Source: Actinomyces oris
GTDB taxonomy: Bacteria; Actinomycetota; Actinomycetes; Actinomycetales; Actinomycetaceae
DNA length: 36,073 nt
Assembly: GCF_001937665.1 (NCBI RefSeq)
Contig: NZ_MSKL01000008.1
Span: 1-36,073, forward strand
Direction of reading: 5' to 3'
The notes below the pieces were generated by a model. It searched no databases. It was not told the DNA's origin and worked only from the letters and a program-made list of their open reading frames with translations. Of the stretch, positions 9,623-17,341 are shown in pieces (the first letter of the stretch is position 1; each line of letters begins with the position of its first letter). A program made the translations under genes and the position numbers.

Positions 9623-10768
9623 ATGAGGATCGTCGTTGCACCCGACTCCTTCAAGGAGTCCATGACCGCCGTGCAGGCCGCTCGGGCCATGGCGGTCGGG
9701 GTGCGGGATGCCCTGCCCACGTGCCTGGTCGATCAGGTTCCCGTCTCCGACGGCGGAGAGGGCTTCGCCGAGGCCGTCACCGCCGCCTGGGACGCCTCAT
9801 GGCAGGAGGTGACCACGGTTGACGCCCTGGGCCGGCCACGGACGGCGGGCTTCGGACGCGACAGCGACCGGGCCGTCATCGACCTGGCGTCCAGTGTCGG
9901 ACTGGAGCACATCGTTCCGGGAGAACGGGACGTCATGCGCTCCTCGACCATTGGGCTGGGACATGTCATCGCGGCCGCAGTAGACGCCGGTGCCCGCTCA
10001 CTGCTCATCGGACTGGGCGGGTCGGCCTCCAACGACATGGGCCTGGGGATGCTTGTCGCGCTGGGCGCCCGTTGCCTGGACGAACGGGGAGGCGAGGTGG
10101 AGCCGGTACCCGCCGAGTTCTCTCGCATCCGGCGGATCGAGGCCGAGCCGGCTCGCCGTCGCCTTGAGGGTGTGGGCATCACAGTGGCCGGTGACGTGAC
10201 GAATCCACTCACGGGTCCCCACGGCGCGGCAGTCGTCTTCGGCCCGCAGAAGGGACTGGCCGGGCCTGCGATCACATGGGTCGACGGCGAGATGACGCGC
10301 CTGGCCGCAGTCCTCGGCCTGAGTCACTGGACCTGCCGCCCGGGCACCGGGGCGGCAGGTGGCACCGCCTTCGCACTGGCTGCTGTTCTCGGGGCGGAGC
10401 TTGCCACCGGCATCGATCATCTGGCTCGCGTCGTCGGGCTACGTGAGCGGCTGGAGGAGGCTGACCTGCTGCTGACGGGGGAGGGGGCCGTCGATGGGCA
10501 GTCCCTGGACGGCAAGGCGGTCAGCGGAGTGCTCCGCCTGGCCTGCGAGTGCGGGGTGCCATCCATCGTCTTCGCCGGACGGGTCAGGGTCGATGCCGAG
10601 GCTCTGCGGCGTCTGAGTGATCTGGGAGCCCAGGGCATCATCCAGATCTCCGATCCTTCAGAGGCATTGGAGACCTCTCTCAGGAAGGGCCCGGATCATC
10701 TGCGCCGGGCGGTTGCGGACACCGTGCGTCACTGTTCTGCTGGTGGTGACCGGCTCGACACACTCTGA
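9623..10768 (+). CDS. Glycerate kinase (GarK/GlxK family)
   Basis: A 381-residue cytosolic kinase that phosphorylates D-glycerate with ATP, feeding it into lower glycolysis. The N-terminus MRIVVAPDSFKESMTA, the VSDGGEGF motif, GLGGSASNDMGLGML, DVTNPL.GPHGAA.VFGPQKG and LLLTGEGAVDGQS are the conserved blocks of the GarK/GlxK (glycerate kinase type 1) family, and the length matches exactly. The ATG at 9623 fits the family N-terminus, but the upstream ribosome site is poor (GCAGG almost touching the start). This suggests expression by read-through from putP, or an unrecognised start arrangement. GarK and GlxK are too alike to pick a symbol, and no glyoxylate or glucarate pathway genes are adjacent to decide. 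Confidence 0.93.
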   Translation: MRIVVAPDSFKESMTAVQAARAMAVGVRDALPTCLVDQVPVSDGGEGFAEAVTAAWDASWQEVTTVDALGRPRTAGFGRDSDRAVIDLASSVGLEHIVPGERDVMRSSTIGLGHVIAAAVDAGARSLLIGLGGSASNDMGLGMLVALGARCLDERGGEVEPVPAEFSRIRRIEAEPARRRLEGVGITVAGDVTNPLTGPHGAAVVFGPQKGLAGPAITWVDGEMTRLAAVLGLSHWTCRPGTGAAGGTAFALAAVLGAELATGIDHLARVVGLRERLEEADLLLTGEGAVDGQSLDGKAVSGVLRLACECGVPSIVFAGRVRVDAEALRRLSDLGAQGIIQISDPSEALETSLRKGPDHLRRAVADTVRHCSAGGDRLDTL

Positions 10769-10814
10769 ATGACGTCCTGTGAGCGCACGCACAGCCATTG
10801 AGAAGCTCCAAGTA

Positions 10815-10842
10815 TCGTCATGGGACGATTGCGTTGTATCCT
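10815..10842 (+). promoter_or_regulatory. Predicted promoter of the FMN-riboswitch operon
   Basis: A -35-like TCGTCA (10815-10820), a 16-base spacer and a -10-like TATCCT (10837-10842) would place the transcription start at about 10849. That is just before the first base of the riboswitch, as expected for a leader that begins with its aptamer. The motif match is moderate, so the position of the aptamer is the main support. Confidence 0.5.
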
Positions 10843-10850
10843 TACCGGCA

Positions 10851-11005
10851 GCAACGTGCTCCGGGGTCGGTGAAAGTCCGAACCGGCGGTAACAGTCCGC
10901 GACCCGCTCGTGCCATGGCAGCGTCAAGCAGCCCGGGGACCAGCGGTTGAGCCGGTGGAACTCCGGCACCGACGGTGAGAGTCCGGATGGGAGGATGCGC
11001 GTGGC
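10851..11005 (+). promoter_or_regulatory. FMN riboswitch (RFN element)
   Basis: The conserved RFN core is plainly readable: GGTGAAAGTCC (10870-10880), ACCGGCGGTAACAGTCCGCGA soon after, then the second half with GCCGGTGGAACTCCGGCACC, GACGGTGAGAGTCCGGATGG and GAGGATG. The ends 10851-10859 and 10997-11005 pair as the closing P1 helix with one mismatch. This RNA binds flavin mononucleotide and lowers expression of the downstream genes when flavin is plentiful. It lies ahead of a permease/binding-protein pair and is the main reason to call that pair a flavin transporter. No T-run terminator follows, which favours control of translation. Confidence 0.95.
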
Positions 11006-11141
11006 GCCCGGCGGGGAGACCCGCAGTTCGAGACAACGTACCGATCTCACGGACGGCCGTGGGCTCACCGGATCTTGGACTTGACGAGCGCCCAGCACGT
11101 GTGTGCGCCGACCGACGGCGTGCAGGCGGACCCCGGTGCAG

Positions 11142-11175
11142 CCGGGAGCGCTCGTTCCCGGAAGGACCCGGGAGG
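11142..11175 (+). promoter_or_regulatory. Possible expression platform: alternative hairpins over the ribosome site
   Basis: The segment 11156-11161 (TCCCGG) can pair upstream with 11142-11147 (CCGGGA, loop 11148-11155) or downstream with 11168-11173 (CCGGGA, loop 11162-11167). The downstream choice buries the Shine-Dalgarno GGGAGG (11170-11175) that serves the GTG at 11184. The two hairpins are mutually exclusive and of equal strength, as in translational riboswitches. The aptamer ends 136 bases upstream, so a direct mechanical link is inferred. In DNA this GC-rich, six-base complements can also arise by chance. Confidence 0.4.
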
Positions 11176-11183
11176 ACACCGTC

Positions 11184-12131
11184 GTGTACAGCCCCAGCCC
11201 CGTCGGCAAGGCCTCGCGCTTCCACGCTTCCCCCGCCGAGCCGCCCAGTGACGTTCCGGAGCCGTCGACGTCCTCGGCCTCGTCGATGACCTCCCCGTCA
11301 GAGTCATTCTCAGAGTCGCTGCCCAGACCTTCGGCTCGTCGTCGGCGCCGCATCCGCGCTGCTGAGCGGAGCGGGCCATTGCCCGCTGTCGTCCTGGGAA
11401 CGGCACTGCTCATCATCTGGCAGCTCGTCGCCGGATCGGGCGCCGTCCCCGAGATCTTCCTACCCAGCCCCTGGGCGGTCGTCACCCGCCTGTGGCTGAA
11501 CCTCACTCAGGCCGGGCTGGGGTGGAGAGCCTGGATCACGCTGCGTGAGGCCCTCCTCGGCTGTCTCCTGGCCGCCGTATTCGCTCTGCCCCTGGCCTGG
11601 GCCCTGTACCGCTGGCGGCTGTTCTCCCGAACCGTCCTGCCCTATGTCGCTGCGAGTCAGGCGGTTCCCGGCATCGCCGTCGCGCCCCTCATGGTTCTGT
11701 GGATCGGTTACGGAGCTCTTCCCATCGTGGTCCTGTGCGCCTTCATGGTCTTCTTCCCCATCACCATCACGGTGCTCCTGGGGCTGCGCAGTCTGGACGC
11801 CGACGTCATGGACGCCGCCCGGCTCGACGGCGCTCATGGCCTGAGCATGCTCATCCACATGGAGCTTCCGATGGCCCTGCCGGCCATCTACACCGGGTTG
11901 CGTACCGGTTTCACCCTGTCAGTGACCGGTGCGGTCGTCGGCGAGCTCATCATGGGCGGCGAGGGCCTGGGGACCGTGCTCTCCACGCAGCAGAGCCGGG
12001 GCGACACCACCGGCGTATTCGCCACCATCACGCTCCTGTGCGTGCTGGCCACATCCATCCACTGGGTGCTCCACGAGCTCGAGCGACGCAGCCGCACTGT
12101 GGACGCCCTACGAGGCCGACGCGCCACCTGA
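11184..12131 (+). CDS. ribX: ABC transporter permease, probable riboflavin importer (RibX-like)
   Basis: A 315-residue integral membrane protein of the binding-protein-dependent permease family (SsuC/TauC/ThiX group). It has a long charged and Ser/Pro-rich cytoplasmic N-terminus (about 65 residues, including an RRRRR cluster), then about six membrane spans. The EAA loop region reads DADVMDAARLDGAHGLSMLIHMELPMALPAIYTGLRTG. The GTG at 11184 is chosen because GGGAGG (11170-11175) sits 8 bases upstream; the frame is open further upstream but lacks such a site. The FMN riboswitch in the leader and the NMT1/THI5-type binding protein after it match the RibXY arrangement of predicted riboflavin importers. 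On sequence alone a thiamine-precursor or taurine-type permease could not be excluded. No ATPase gene is adjacent. Confidence 0.82.
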   Translation: MYSPSPVGKASRFHASPAEPPSDVPEPSTSSASSMTSPSESFSESLPRPSARRRRRIRAAERSGPLPAVVLGTALLIIWQLVAGSGAVPEIFLPSPWAVVTRLWLNLTQAGLGWRAWITLREALLGCLLAAVFALPLAWALYRWRLFSRTVLPYVAASQAVPGIAVAPLMVLWIGYGALPIVVLCAFMVFFPITITVLLGLRSLDADVMDAARLDGAHGLSMLIHMELPMALPAIYTGLRTGFTLSVTGAVVGELIMGGEGLGTVLSTQQSRGDTTGVFATITLLCVLATSIHWVLHELERRSRTVDALRGRRAT

Positions 12132-12183
12132 GCCCTGCGCGGCGCCCGCTTCCCACCCCTCCGACACAAGGAAACTCCTCATC

Positions 12184-13230
12184 ATGGCTATCTCTCACCA
12201 CATCGTCTCCCAGTCATTCCTCTCGCGTCGCCGGCTGTTGGCAGGGGGCCTGGCGCTCACCGGCGCCGGAGCACTCGCCGCCTGCTCCTCGGGGACCGCC
12301 AGCCGCGCGGCGTCGGCCTCGGCGGCCGGAGGCGCACTGACCATCGGCCTGACCTACACGCCGAACATCCAGTTCGCCCCCTTCTACATGGCTAAGAAGG
12401 ACGGGACATACGCCGCGAACGTGACGCTGCACCACCACGGGGCGCAGGACGGCCTCTTCGACGCCCTCCAGAGCGGCCAGGAGCAGCTCGTCGTCGCCGG
12501 CGCCGACGAGGCGGTGGTGGCCACCTCCAACGGCTCCGACCTCGTCATCGTGGGTGGCTGCTACCAGTCCTACCCGGCCTGCCTCATCGTCCCGGAGAGC
12601 TCCTCGATCAAGGCCCCCGCGGACCTCAAGGGCAAGACCGTCGGCACTCCAGGCCGCAAGGGGGAGACCTGGTACGCCCTCCAGCTGGCCATGTCCGCGG
12701 CCTCCCTGACCGAGTCCGACCTGACGATCCAGGACATCGGCTACACCCAGCAGGCGGCGCTCGTCGGCGGCAAGGTCGACGCCGTCGTCGGCTTCTCCAA
12801 CAACGACGCGATCCAGATCCGCCAGGCCGGAACCCCCGTGCGTACCATCCAGGTCGCCGACCGGATCCCCCTCGTGGGCGTCTCGCTGGTGACGACCCGA
12901 TCCCTGCTGGACTCCCGTCACCAGGACCTCGAGAGCGTCGTCAAGGCCTCGATCAAGGGCATGACCGCCTTCGTCAAGGACCCCGACGCGGCGGTCGAGG
13001 CCACCAAGGACCACATGGACGACCTCAAGGTGGATCAGACGCAGGCGAAGCGCGCCCGCGAGGTCGCCGTGGCCACCGGCAAGCTGGTCAGCGGCGACGG
13101 CAGCCACCCCATTGGTTCGGTGCGGGTCGACGACGTCGCCGCCATGATCGAGTTCCTCACCTCCCACAAGCTCCTGGGCGACAAGAAGACGCCCAAGGCC
13201 GCTGAGGTGTGCGTTCCCCTGGGGCAGTAA
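12184..13230 (+). CDS. ribY: ABC transporter substrate-binding lipoprotein, probable flavin-binding (RibY-like)
   Basis: A 348-residue exported lipoprotein of the NMT1/THI5-like (SsuA) binding-protein family. The signal peptide is SRRRLLAGGLALTGAGALAAC, with lipobox LAAC and lipidated Cys34; the twin arginines before the hydrophobic core could allow Tat export. The mature part opens with LTIGLTYTPNIQFAPFYMAKKDG, the standard first strand and loop of this family. The ATG at 12184 follows AAGGAA (12168-12173). It lies 52 bases after the permease gene and shares its riboswitch leader, so riboflavin or a related flavin is the inferred ligand. Family members also bind thiamine precursors, nitrate analogues and sulfonates, so the ligand call rests on the riboswitch. 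The stop is followed in the same frame by a decayed MFS gene end. Confidence 0.85.
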   Translation: MAISHHIVSQSFLSRRRLLAGGLALTGAGALAACSSGTASRAASASAAGGALTIGLTYTPNIQFAPFYMAKKDGTYAANVTLHHHGAQDGLFDALQSGQEQLVVAGADEAVVATSNGSDLVIVGGCYQSYPACLIVPESSSIKAPADLKGKTVGTPGRKGETWYALQLAMSAASLTESDLTIQDIGYTQQAALVGGKVDAVVGFSNNDAIQIRQAGTPVRTIQVADRIPLVGVSLVTTRSLLDSRHQDLESVVKASIKGMTAFVKDPDAAVEATKDHMDDLKVDQTQAKRAREVAVATGKLVSGDGSHPIGSVRVDDVAAMIEFLTSHKLLGDKKTPKAAEVCVPLGQ

Positions 13231-13242
13231 GTACACGGGTGT

Positions 13243-13476
13243 CAGGGGCGCGCCGTCGTCTCAGGAGTCAATCAAACGGCTCGTCAGCTGGGGACGGCCA
13301 CAGGCATCGCGCTGTGCACCGCCCTTTTCACCGCCTTCGGCGCTTACGCCCCTGGTGAGAGATTCACCGCCGGACTCGTCCCAGCGCTGGGCGCCTGCAC
13401 GGTTTTGCTGGTAGCGGCCACAGCACTTGTCATTGCCATGCCTCGCGGCTATCTACAGCCGGCAGGCCAGCAGTGA
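13243..13476 (+). pseudogene. 3' remnant of an MFS drug-transporter gene (DHA2/EmrB-QacA type)
   Basis: Starting 12 bases after the ribY stop, and in the same frame, the sequence reads without a start codon as a C-terminal fragment: VVSGVNQTARQLGTATGIAL, then two hydrophobic spans, ending [11 protein letters not shown] at the TGA 13474-13476. The SGVNQTARQLG...GIAL block is the conserved segment before the last two membrane spans of 14-span MFS exporters. About 75 residues remain of a protein normally near 450-500, and no N-terminal part is found upstream. It overlaps the last 24 bases of hisG on the other strand. It looks like the scar of a deletion that joined ribY to the tail of a lost transporter gene. 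Expression is not expected unless ribY is read through. Confidence 0.75.
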
Positions 13477-14298
13477 GGAGACGAGGATGGCGCGCGCCCC
13501 GACCTCGTAGAGCTCGTCCATGACCCGGTTCATGTCCGCCCGTGGGACCATGGCGCGCACCGCCACCCAGTCGGGATTCTGCAGCGGGGAGACGGTGGGG
13601 GACTCGATGCCGGGAGTGAGTGCCGCTGCCAGGTGCAGCTTGTTCATGGGGATGTCGTAGTCCACGAGCACGTAGGCACGGGCGCGCAGCACCCCCTCCA
13701 GACGCCGCACGAGCGTGGCCAGACCGGGCTCTCCGCGGAACTGCTCGGTGGTGATGAGTACGGCCTCGCTGACGAGTATCGGGTCCCCGAAGGTCTCCAG
13801 TCCGGCCGCCCGCAGCGTTGTGCCGGTCTCGACGACGTCTGCGATGAGGTCGGCCACGCCCAGCTGGACGGAGGACTCCACGGCACCGTCGAGGTGAACG
13901 GTCTGGGCCTCCACGCCCCGGGAGGCCAGGTAGCTGCGCACCAGGACGTCGTAGGAGGTGGCCACACGGCGCCCGGCGACGTCGGCCAGGGAGCTCATCG
14001 TGCCCTTGGGGGCGGCGAAGCGGAAGGTGGAGCGGGCGAAGCCCAGGGGCAGGTGCTCGACGGCGTCGACCCCGGAGTCCAGGAGCAGGTCGCGGCCGGT
14101 GATGCCGGCGTGCACGGTGCCCTGACCGACGTAGACGGCGATGTCGCGCGGACGCAGGAAGAACAGCTCGACGTCGTTGGCCTCGTCGACGAGCACGAGC
14201 TCACGGCCCGTGCGGCGGGTGCGGTAGCCCGCCTCGGAGAGCATGGTGATGGCGGGATCGGACAGGGATCCCTTGTTCGGGACGGCGATACGCAGCAC
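13453..14298 (-). CDS. hisG: ATP phosphoribosyltransferase, long form
   Basis: A 281-residue enzyme for the first step of histidine synthesis, joining ATP and [16 protein letters not shown] opens the catalytic domain, and [19 protein letters not shown] is the PRPP-binding loop. The C-terminal about 80 residues, ending with [35 protein letters not shown], form the ACT-like regulatory domain of the long form, which binds histidine and does not need HisZ. The start is the GTG at 14298, which has AGGAA about 7 bases upstream and gives the family-typical N-terminus; the frame is open 14 codons further but without support. It follows hisE by 55 bases on the minus strand. Its 3' end overlaps an MFS remnant on the plus strand, but the HisG C-terminus looks normal. 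Confidence 0.95.
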   Translation of the reverse strand: MLRIAVPNKGSLSDPAITMLSEAGYRTRRTGRELVLVDEANDVELFFLRPRDIAVYVGQGTVHAGITGRDLLLDSGVDAVEHLPLGFARSTFRFAAPKGTMSSLADVAGRRVATSYDVLVRSYLASRGVEAQTVHLDGAVESSVQLGVADLIADVVETGTTLRAAGLETFGDPILVSEAVLITTEQFRGEPGLATLVRRLEGVLRARAYVLVDYDIPMNKLHLAAALTPGIESPTVSPLQNPDWVAVRAMVPRADMNRVMDELYEVGARAILVSSLLACRL

Positions 14299-14353
14299 GG
14301 CGGTTCCTGATCTGTGGTGGGGGAGTCGGGTAGGAGGCATGGGGCCTCGGGAC

Positions 14354-14617
14354 CTACAGGTAGCGGTAGACGTCCTGGAGGCTGTAGCCCTTTGCGACCA
14401 TCATGACCTGGGCGTGGTAGAGCAGCTGGCTGATCTCCTCACATGCGGCCTCGTCGGACTCGTGCTCGCAGGCCATCCAGGCCTCGGCGGCCTCCTCGAC
14501 AAGCTTCTTGCCGATGAAGTGGACCCCGCGGTCCAGCTCCTCCACCGTCCCGGAGCCCTCAGGGCGGGTGGCCGCCTTGTGCTGCAGCTCGCTGAAAAGG
14601 TCCTCAAAGGTCTTCAT
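14354..14617 (-). CDS. hisE: Phosphoribosyl-ATP pyrophosphatase
   Basis: An 87-residue enzyme for the second step of histidine synthesis, hydrolysing phosphoribosyl-ATP to phosphoribosyl-AMP. It has the all-alpha MazG-like fold signature: [11 protein letters not shown] at the N-terminus, then [11 protein letters not shown] with the metal-binding acidic residues, and [14 protein letters not shown] as the second acidic helix. The length is standard. It is the first gene of a minus-strand hisE-hisG unit, the usual actinobacterial pairing. There is no clear Shine-Dalgarno before the ATG. Instead a TAGCCT hexamer lies 6 bases upstream, so the mRNA is probably leaderless. Confidence 0.95.
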   Translation of the reverse strand: MKTFEDLFSELQHKAATRPEGSGTVEELDRGVHFIGKKLVEEAAEAWMACEHESDEAACEEISQLLYHAQVMMVAKGYSLQDVYRYL

Positions 14618-14623
14618 GGGCCT

Positions 14624-14629
14624 AGGCTA
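14624..14629 (-). promoter_or_regulatory. Predicted -10 element for leaderless hisE
   Basis: On the minus strand TAGCCT is followed by six bases (14618-14623) and then the hisE ATG, which puts the transcription start at the A of the start codon. TANNNT at this distance, with no ribosome site, is the known pattern of leaderless actinobacterial genes. The remaining bases up to the stop of the permease gene (14630-14793) hold nothing else recognisable. Confidence 0.55.
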
Positions 14630-14793
14630 TCGGAAAGCCGGTGGGCCACTGACCGACCGTTGGCCTATGACCTGGGTGAGACCCGAGCAGCCCCTCGGTG
14701 CTCACCACCGTCGCCACGGGTGGAATCATCCGTCCGAGAACGGTGCGCCGACCCGAGGCGACGGTAGGACTTGACCGGCTGCCCCGGATCGGC

Positions 14794-16443
14794 TCACTCC
14801 CGGGTGGCGGCGCGCCTGGCTCCCAGGACCGCTGCCCCCATCGCCACCGAGCCGATGAGCAGGCTCAGGAGGCCGATCTCCAGCCAGCGTTCGGGGAACT
14901 GGTGGGCGACAGCCATCCAGCCCCAGGGTGCCAGGCGCCACAGCCAGGTGGCCGCCATAACGTCGTTGCCGCCGATGAGCAGCCCCATGATGACCAGGAT
15001 GACGTTGAGGACGATCGCCACGACGATCCGGGTGCTCAGAGCCACCGCCAGGCTGACGGCCGCGATCATGAAGGCCACGGCCGGCATCACGAGGAGCCCG
15101 TAGACCGGGCCGGTCACCGCCGGCAGGTTCGGGTCCGTGCGGGTCAGAGTGTCGCCGACGACGGTCACGATCCAGGAGACGACCAGGACCGGGATGAGGA
15201 AGAGGGCGCTGAGGACCGCGGCTGAGGTCAGGATCCCACAGGATCCCTGGCGAGTGATGAGGGTGCGCCAGGCGGGCTGGAGGCGTCCCCACACGGTGAT
15301 GCCGACGAGGGCCGCGGCAACCGGCACTCCCATGAGCTCGAGGAAGCTCTGCCCGTACCCGGGTGGATACACGGTGTGGAGGACACCCAGAAAGGCGAGC
15401 AGCAAGGTCGCCAGGACCACCCACACGATCCAGGGCAGGACGCCGGCCATCGCCAGGACGGCGCTTCGCGGCCCGGGAATACGGGCCATGCGGGTGGCAG
15501 GCGCAGCACGGAGCTGCGGGGTACTCCGGGGCAGCGACGTCGGAGCCTCCACCGGGGCCTGCTCCGAGACATTCTCCGGCTGAGCGTCGGTGGCCTGTCC
15601 GCCGGGAAGCAGGCGTCTGAGCCCGACGACGAACCACGCCGAGGACTCAATACCCCCAGATGTGCCGCCAAGAACGGCCAGGCCGGTACCGGCCAGGGTC
15701 AGGGCGGCCGTCAGCAGGAACCCGGGCAGGAGCGGGTAGCCCCACACCGGCGAGTCCGCCTCGAGCAGCACGCTGCTGCCGTGAACCCCCAGCAGGGGCA
15801 ATGGGACCCTGGCCGTCCAGGCCCACGGGAGCATCCACCAGTCGCTCCGCTCGGCCTGGACCACGCCCATCACGGACCAGACGAAGCCCAGGACAGGCGC
15901 GATCCCGACGGCGATGACTCGCAGCACGCGGAAGGCTGCCATGCCCCAGGCGCAGGCCCCGGTGACGACGATCCACATGTAGGTGGCGAACAGCAGGTAC
16001 CGGTCCCAAGGACCCCAGCCGCTGCCGACGATGAGGGCGTGAACCACCACCGGGGCGACCAGCGCCACCTGGCAGGCCAGCGCGGACAGGCTCAGGACCA
16101 CGATGCGGGCACCCGCCACCCGGCGCGGCGCGACGGCGCGCCACGCCGTCCCACCCTGACGCCACCGCTGCTCACGCCACTGAGCCATCGCCCCGGTCAG
16201 CAGCCCCAGAGGCACAGCGAAGCCCCCGGCATACATATGCATCCACGCCAGAGCATTGCCGTTCCACTGGAGCTCCGCGACCACACCTGAGGAGATCGAG
16301 GCGTTCGCCAGGATGATGGTGTGAACGGTGAAGATGAGAGTCGCCCCGATCACGCCCCAGGTGAAGGTGCGCCGACTGCGGGTGACCTCGGCGCGCACCA
16401 GGTCCCACAGGCTCACGTACGCGGCGGTGCCGGAGGCGCTCAT
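14794..16443 (-). CDS. Double-length ABC-2 type permease (lantibiotic-immunity-like, two halves fused)
   Basis: A 549-residue membrane protein. Residues about 1-270 have a first set of about six hydrophobic spans after the start SLWDLVRAEVTRSRRTF, the usual opening of EpiE/MutE-type immunity permeases. Residues about 290-325 form a polar Pro/Glu-rich linker. Residues about 330-549 form a second six-span set ending with a run of basic residues. In lantibiotic-immunity (LanFEG) and bacitracin-type transporters these two permeases are usually separate proteins of about 250 residues, so this looks like a natural fusion. The ATG overlaps the ATPase stop by 4 bases, giving translational coupling. 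Together they would form a complete exporter or membrane-clearing transporter; the substrate is unknown. The family call rests on topology and context, since ABC-2 permeases diverge fast. Confidence 0.78.
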   Translation of the reverse strand: MSASGTAAYVSLWDLVRAEVTRSRRTFTWGVIGATLIFTVHTIILANASISSGVVAELQWNGNALAWMHMYAGGFAVPLGLLTGAMAQWREQRWRQGGTAWRAVAPRRVAGARIVVLSLSALACQVALVAPVVVHALIVGSGWGPWDRYLLFATYMWIVVTGACAWGMAAFRVLRVIAVGIAPVLGFVWSVMGVVQAERSDWWMLPWAWTARVPLPLLGVHGSSVLLEADSPVWGYPLLPGFLLTAALTLAGTGLAVLGGTSGGIESSAWFVVGLRRLLPGGQATDAQPENVSEQAPVEAPTSLPRSTPQLRAAPATRMARIPGPRSAVLAMAGVLPWIVWVVLATLLLAFLGVLHTVYPPGYGQSFLELMGVPVAAALVGITVWGRLQPAWRTLITRQGSCGILTSAAVLSALFLIPVLVVSWIVTVVGDTLTRTDPNLPAVTGPVYGLLVMPAVAFMIAAVSLAVALSTRIVVAIVLNVILVIMGLLIGGNDVMAATWLWRLAPWGWMAVAHQFPERWLEIGLLSLLIGSVAMGAAVLGARRAATRE

Positions 16444-17243
16444 GCCTGCGCCTCCACCTCAGTGCGGCGCCCACCAGCAGTGACGGCGGCCAGGAAGGCC
16501 GCCTCCATGGCCCGTTCGTCGTCGGCGTCGGCGAAGTCGGCCAGCGGACCCTCGTAGACGAGGCGCCCGGTTGCCAGAACCCCGATGTCGTCACTCATGC
16601 GGGCGATCTCCCCGAGCTGGTGGCTGGAGACAACGACAGTGCGTCCCTCGTCAGCCAGGTTCCGCACGAGATCGCGCAGCTCGATGATGCCCTGAGGATC
16701 CAGTCCGTTCTGGGGCTCATCGAGGATGAGGACCTCCGGATCGGCCAGAAGCGCCATGGCCAGGGACAGGCGTACCTTCATACCCGTGGAGAAGGAGCCG
16801 GCGCGCTTCCTACCGATCCCGGCCAGCCCCACACGCTCCAGGAGCGGGGTGATCGTCGCCGGGGAGGTGCCGGTCAGGCGGCAGTGGACGAGCAGATTGC
16901 GTCGCGCGGACAGCTGGGGGAAAAGGGCGGGGCCGTTAATGGATGCCCCCACCCGGGCCAGGCTGTGACGGGAGAACGGAGCGCCCTGGATCTCCACACG
17001 GCCGGCGTCGGGCTCGAGCAGTCCCAGAGCGATGTTGAAGGCGGTCGACTTACCGGCGCCGTTGAGGCCGAGCAACCCGTAGACACGGCCGGGATAGGCC
17101 GACAGGTCGAGGCCGTTGAGCACCTGCTGGCGACCGAAGGACTTCGAGACCCCGGCGAGCCTCAACCCGGCGGCGAGGTCGGTGGCGCGGGCGGGGGAGA
17201 AGAGAGGTGATGCCGTAGTGGTGGCTGTGTGGGGAGATGTCAT
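16440..17243 (-). CDS. ABC transporter ATP-binding protein (BcrA/LanF type)
   Basis: A 267-residue ATPase that powers the overlapping permease. Walker A is GLNGAGKST (residues 59-67), the signature is the degenerate FSTGM in place of LSGG (151-155), and Walker B is VLILDEP (171-177). DEPQNGLDPQGI, and the stretch NGPALFPQLSARRNL before the signature, are typical of bacitracin and lantibiotic-resistance ATPases. The ATG at 17243 removes a poorly conserved extension that could begin at an in-frame GTG (17285); neither start has a strong ribosome site. It follows the response-regulator gene after 98 bases that include a short hairpin. Placement directly after a two-component system suggests that system controls it. 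Confidence 0.87.
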   Translation of the reverse strand: MTSPHTATTTASPLFSPARATDLAAGLRLAGVSKSFGRQQVLNGLDLSAYPGRVYGLLGLNGAGKSTAFNIALGLLEPDAGRVEIQGAPFSRHSLARVGASINGPALFPQLSARRNLLVHCRLTGTSPATITPLLERVGLAGIGRKRAGSFSTGMKVRLSLAMALLADPEVLILDEPQNGLDPQGIIELRDLVRNLADEGRTVVVSSHQLGEIARMSDDIGVLATGRLVYEGPLADFADADDERAMEAAFLAAVTAGGRRTEVEAQA

Positions 17244-17321
17244 GGCCCTATGCTCGTGCGCACTGGTACCTCGGCGGATCCCCACCAGGGATACAGCCCG
17301 TGCCCGCCACCGCGGCCCCGT

Positions 17322-17339
17322 CTCCTCCCTGGGGAGGAG
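17322..17339 (-). terminator. Short hairpin after the response-regulator gene
   Basis: A 7-bp perfect stem (17322-17328 with 17333-17339) and a 4-base loop lie 2 bases beyond the response-regulator stop on the minus strand. There is no T run, so it is more likely an attenuator or an RNA-stabilising hairpin that could uncouple regulator and transporter levels than a full terminator. Confidence 0.35.
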
Positions 17340-17341
17340 GA

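Noticed and set aside
10851-12131. Thiamine-pyrophosphate control of a thiamine-precursor transporter
   Set aside because: The THI5-like binding protein suggests it, but the leader has the FMN aptamer core and no TPP-riboswitch core.
12214-13236. 340-codon minus-strand frame opposite ribY
   Set aside because: A shadow of the ribY reading frame; it has no ribosome site or motif, whereas ribY has a clear lipobox and family start.
13633-14310. 225-codon plus-strand frame opposite hisG
   Set aside because: Antisense shadow; HisG motifs on the minus strand are complete.
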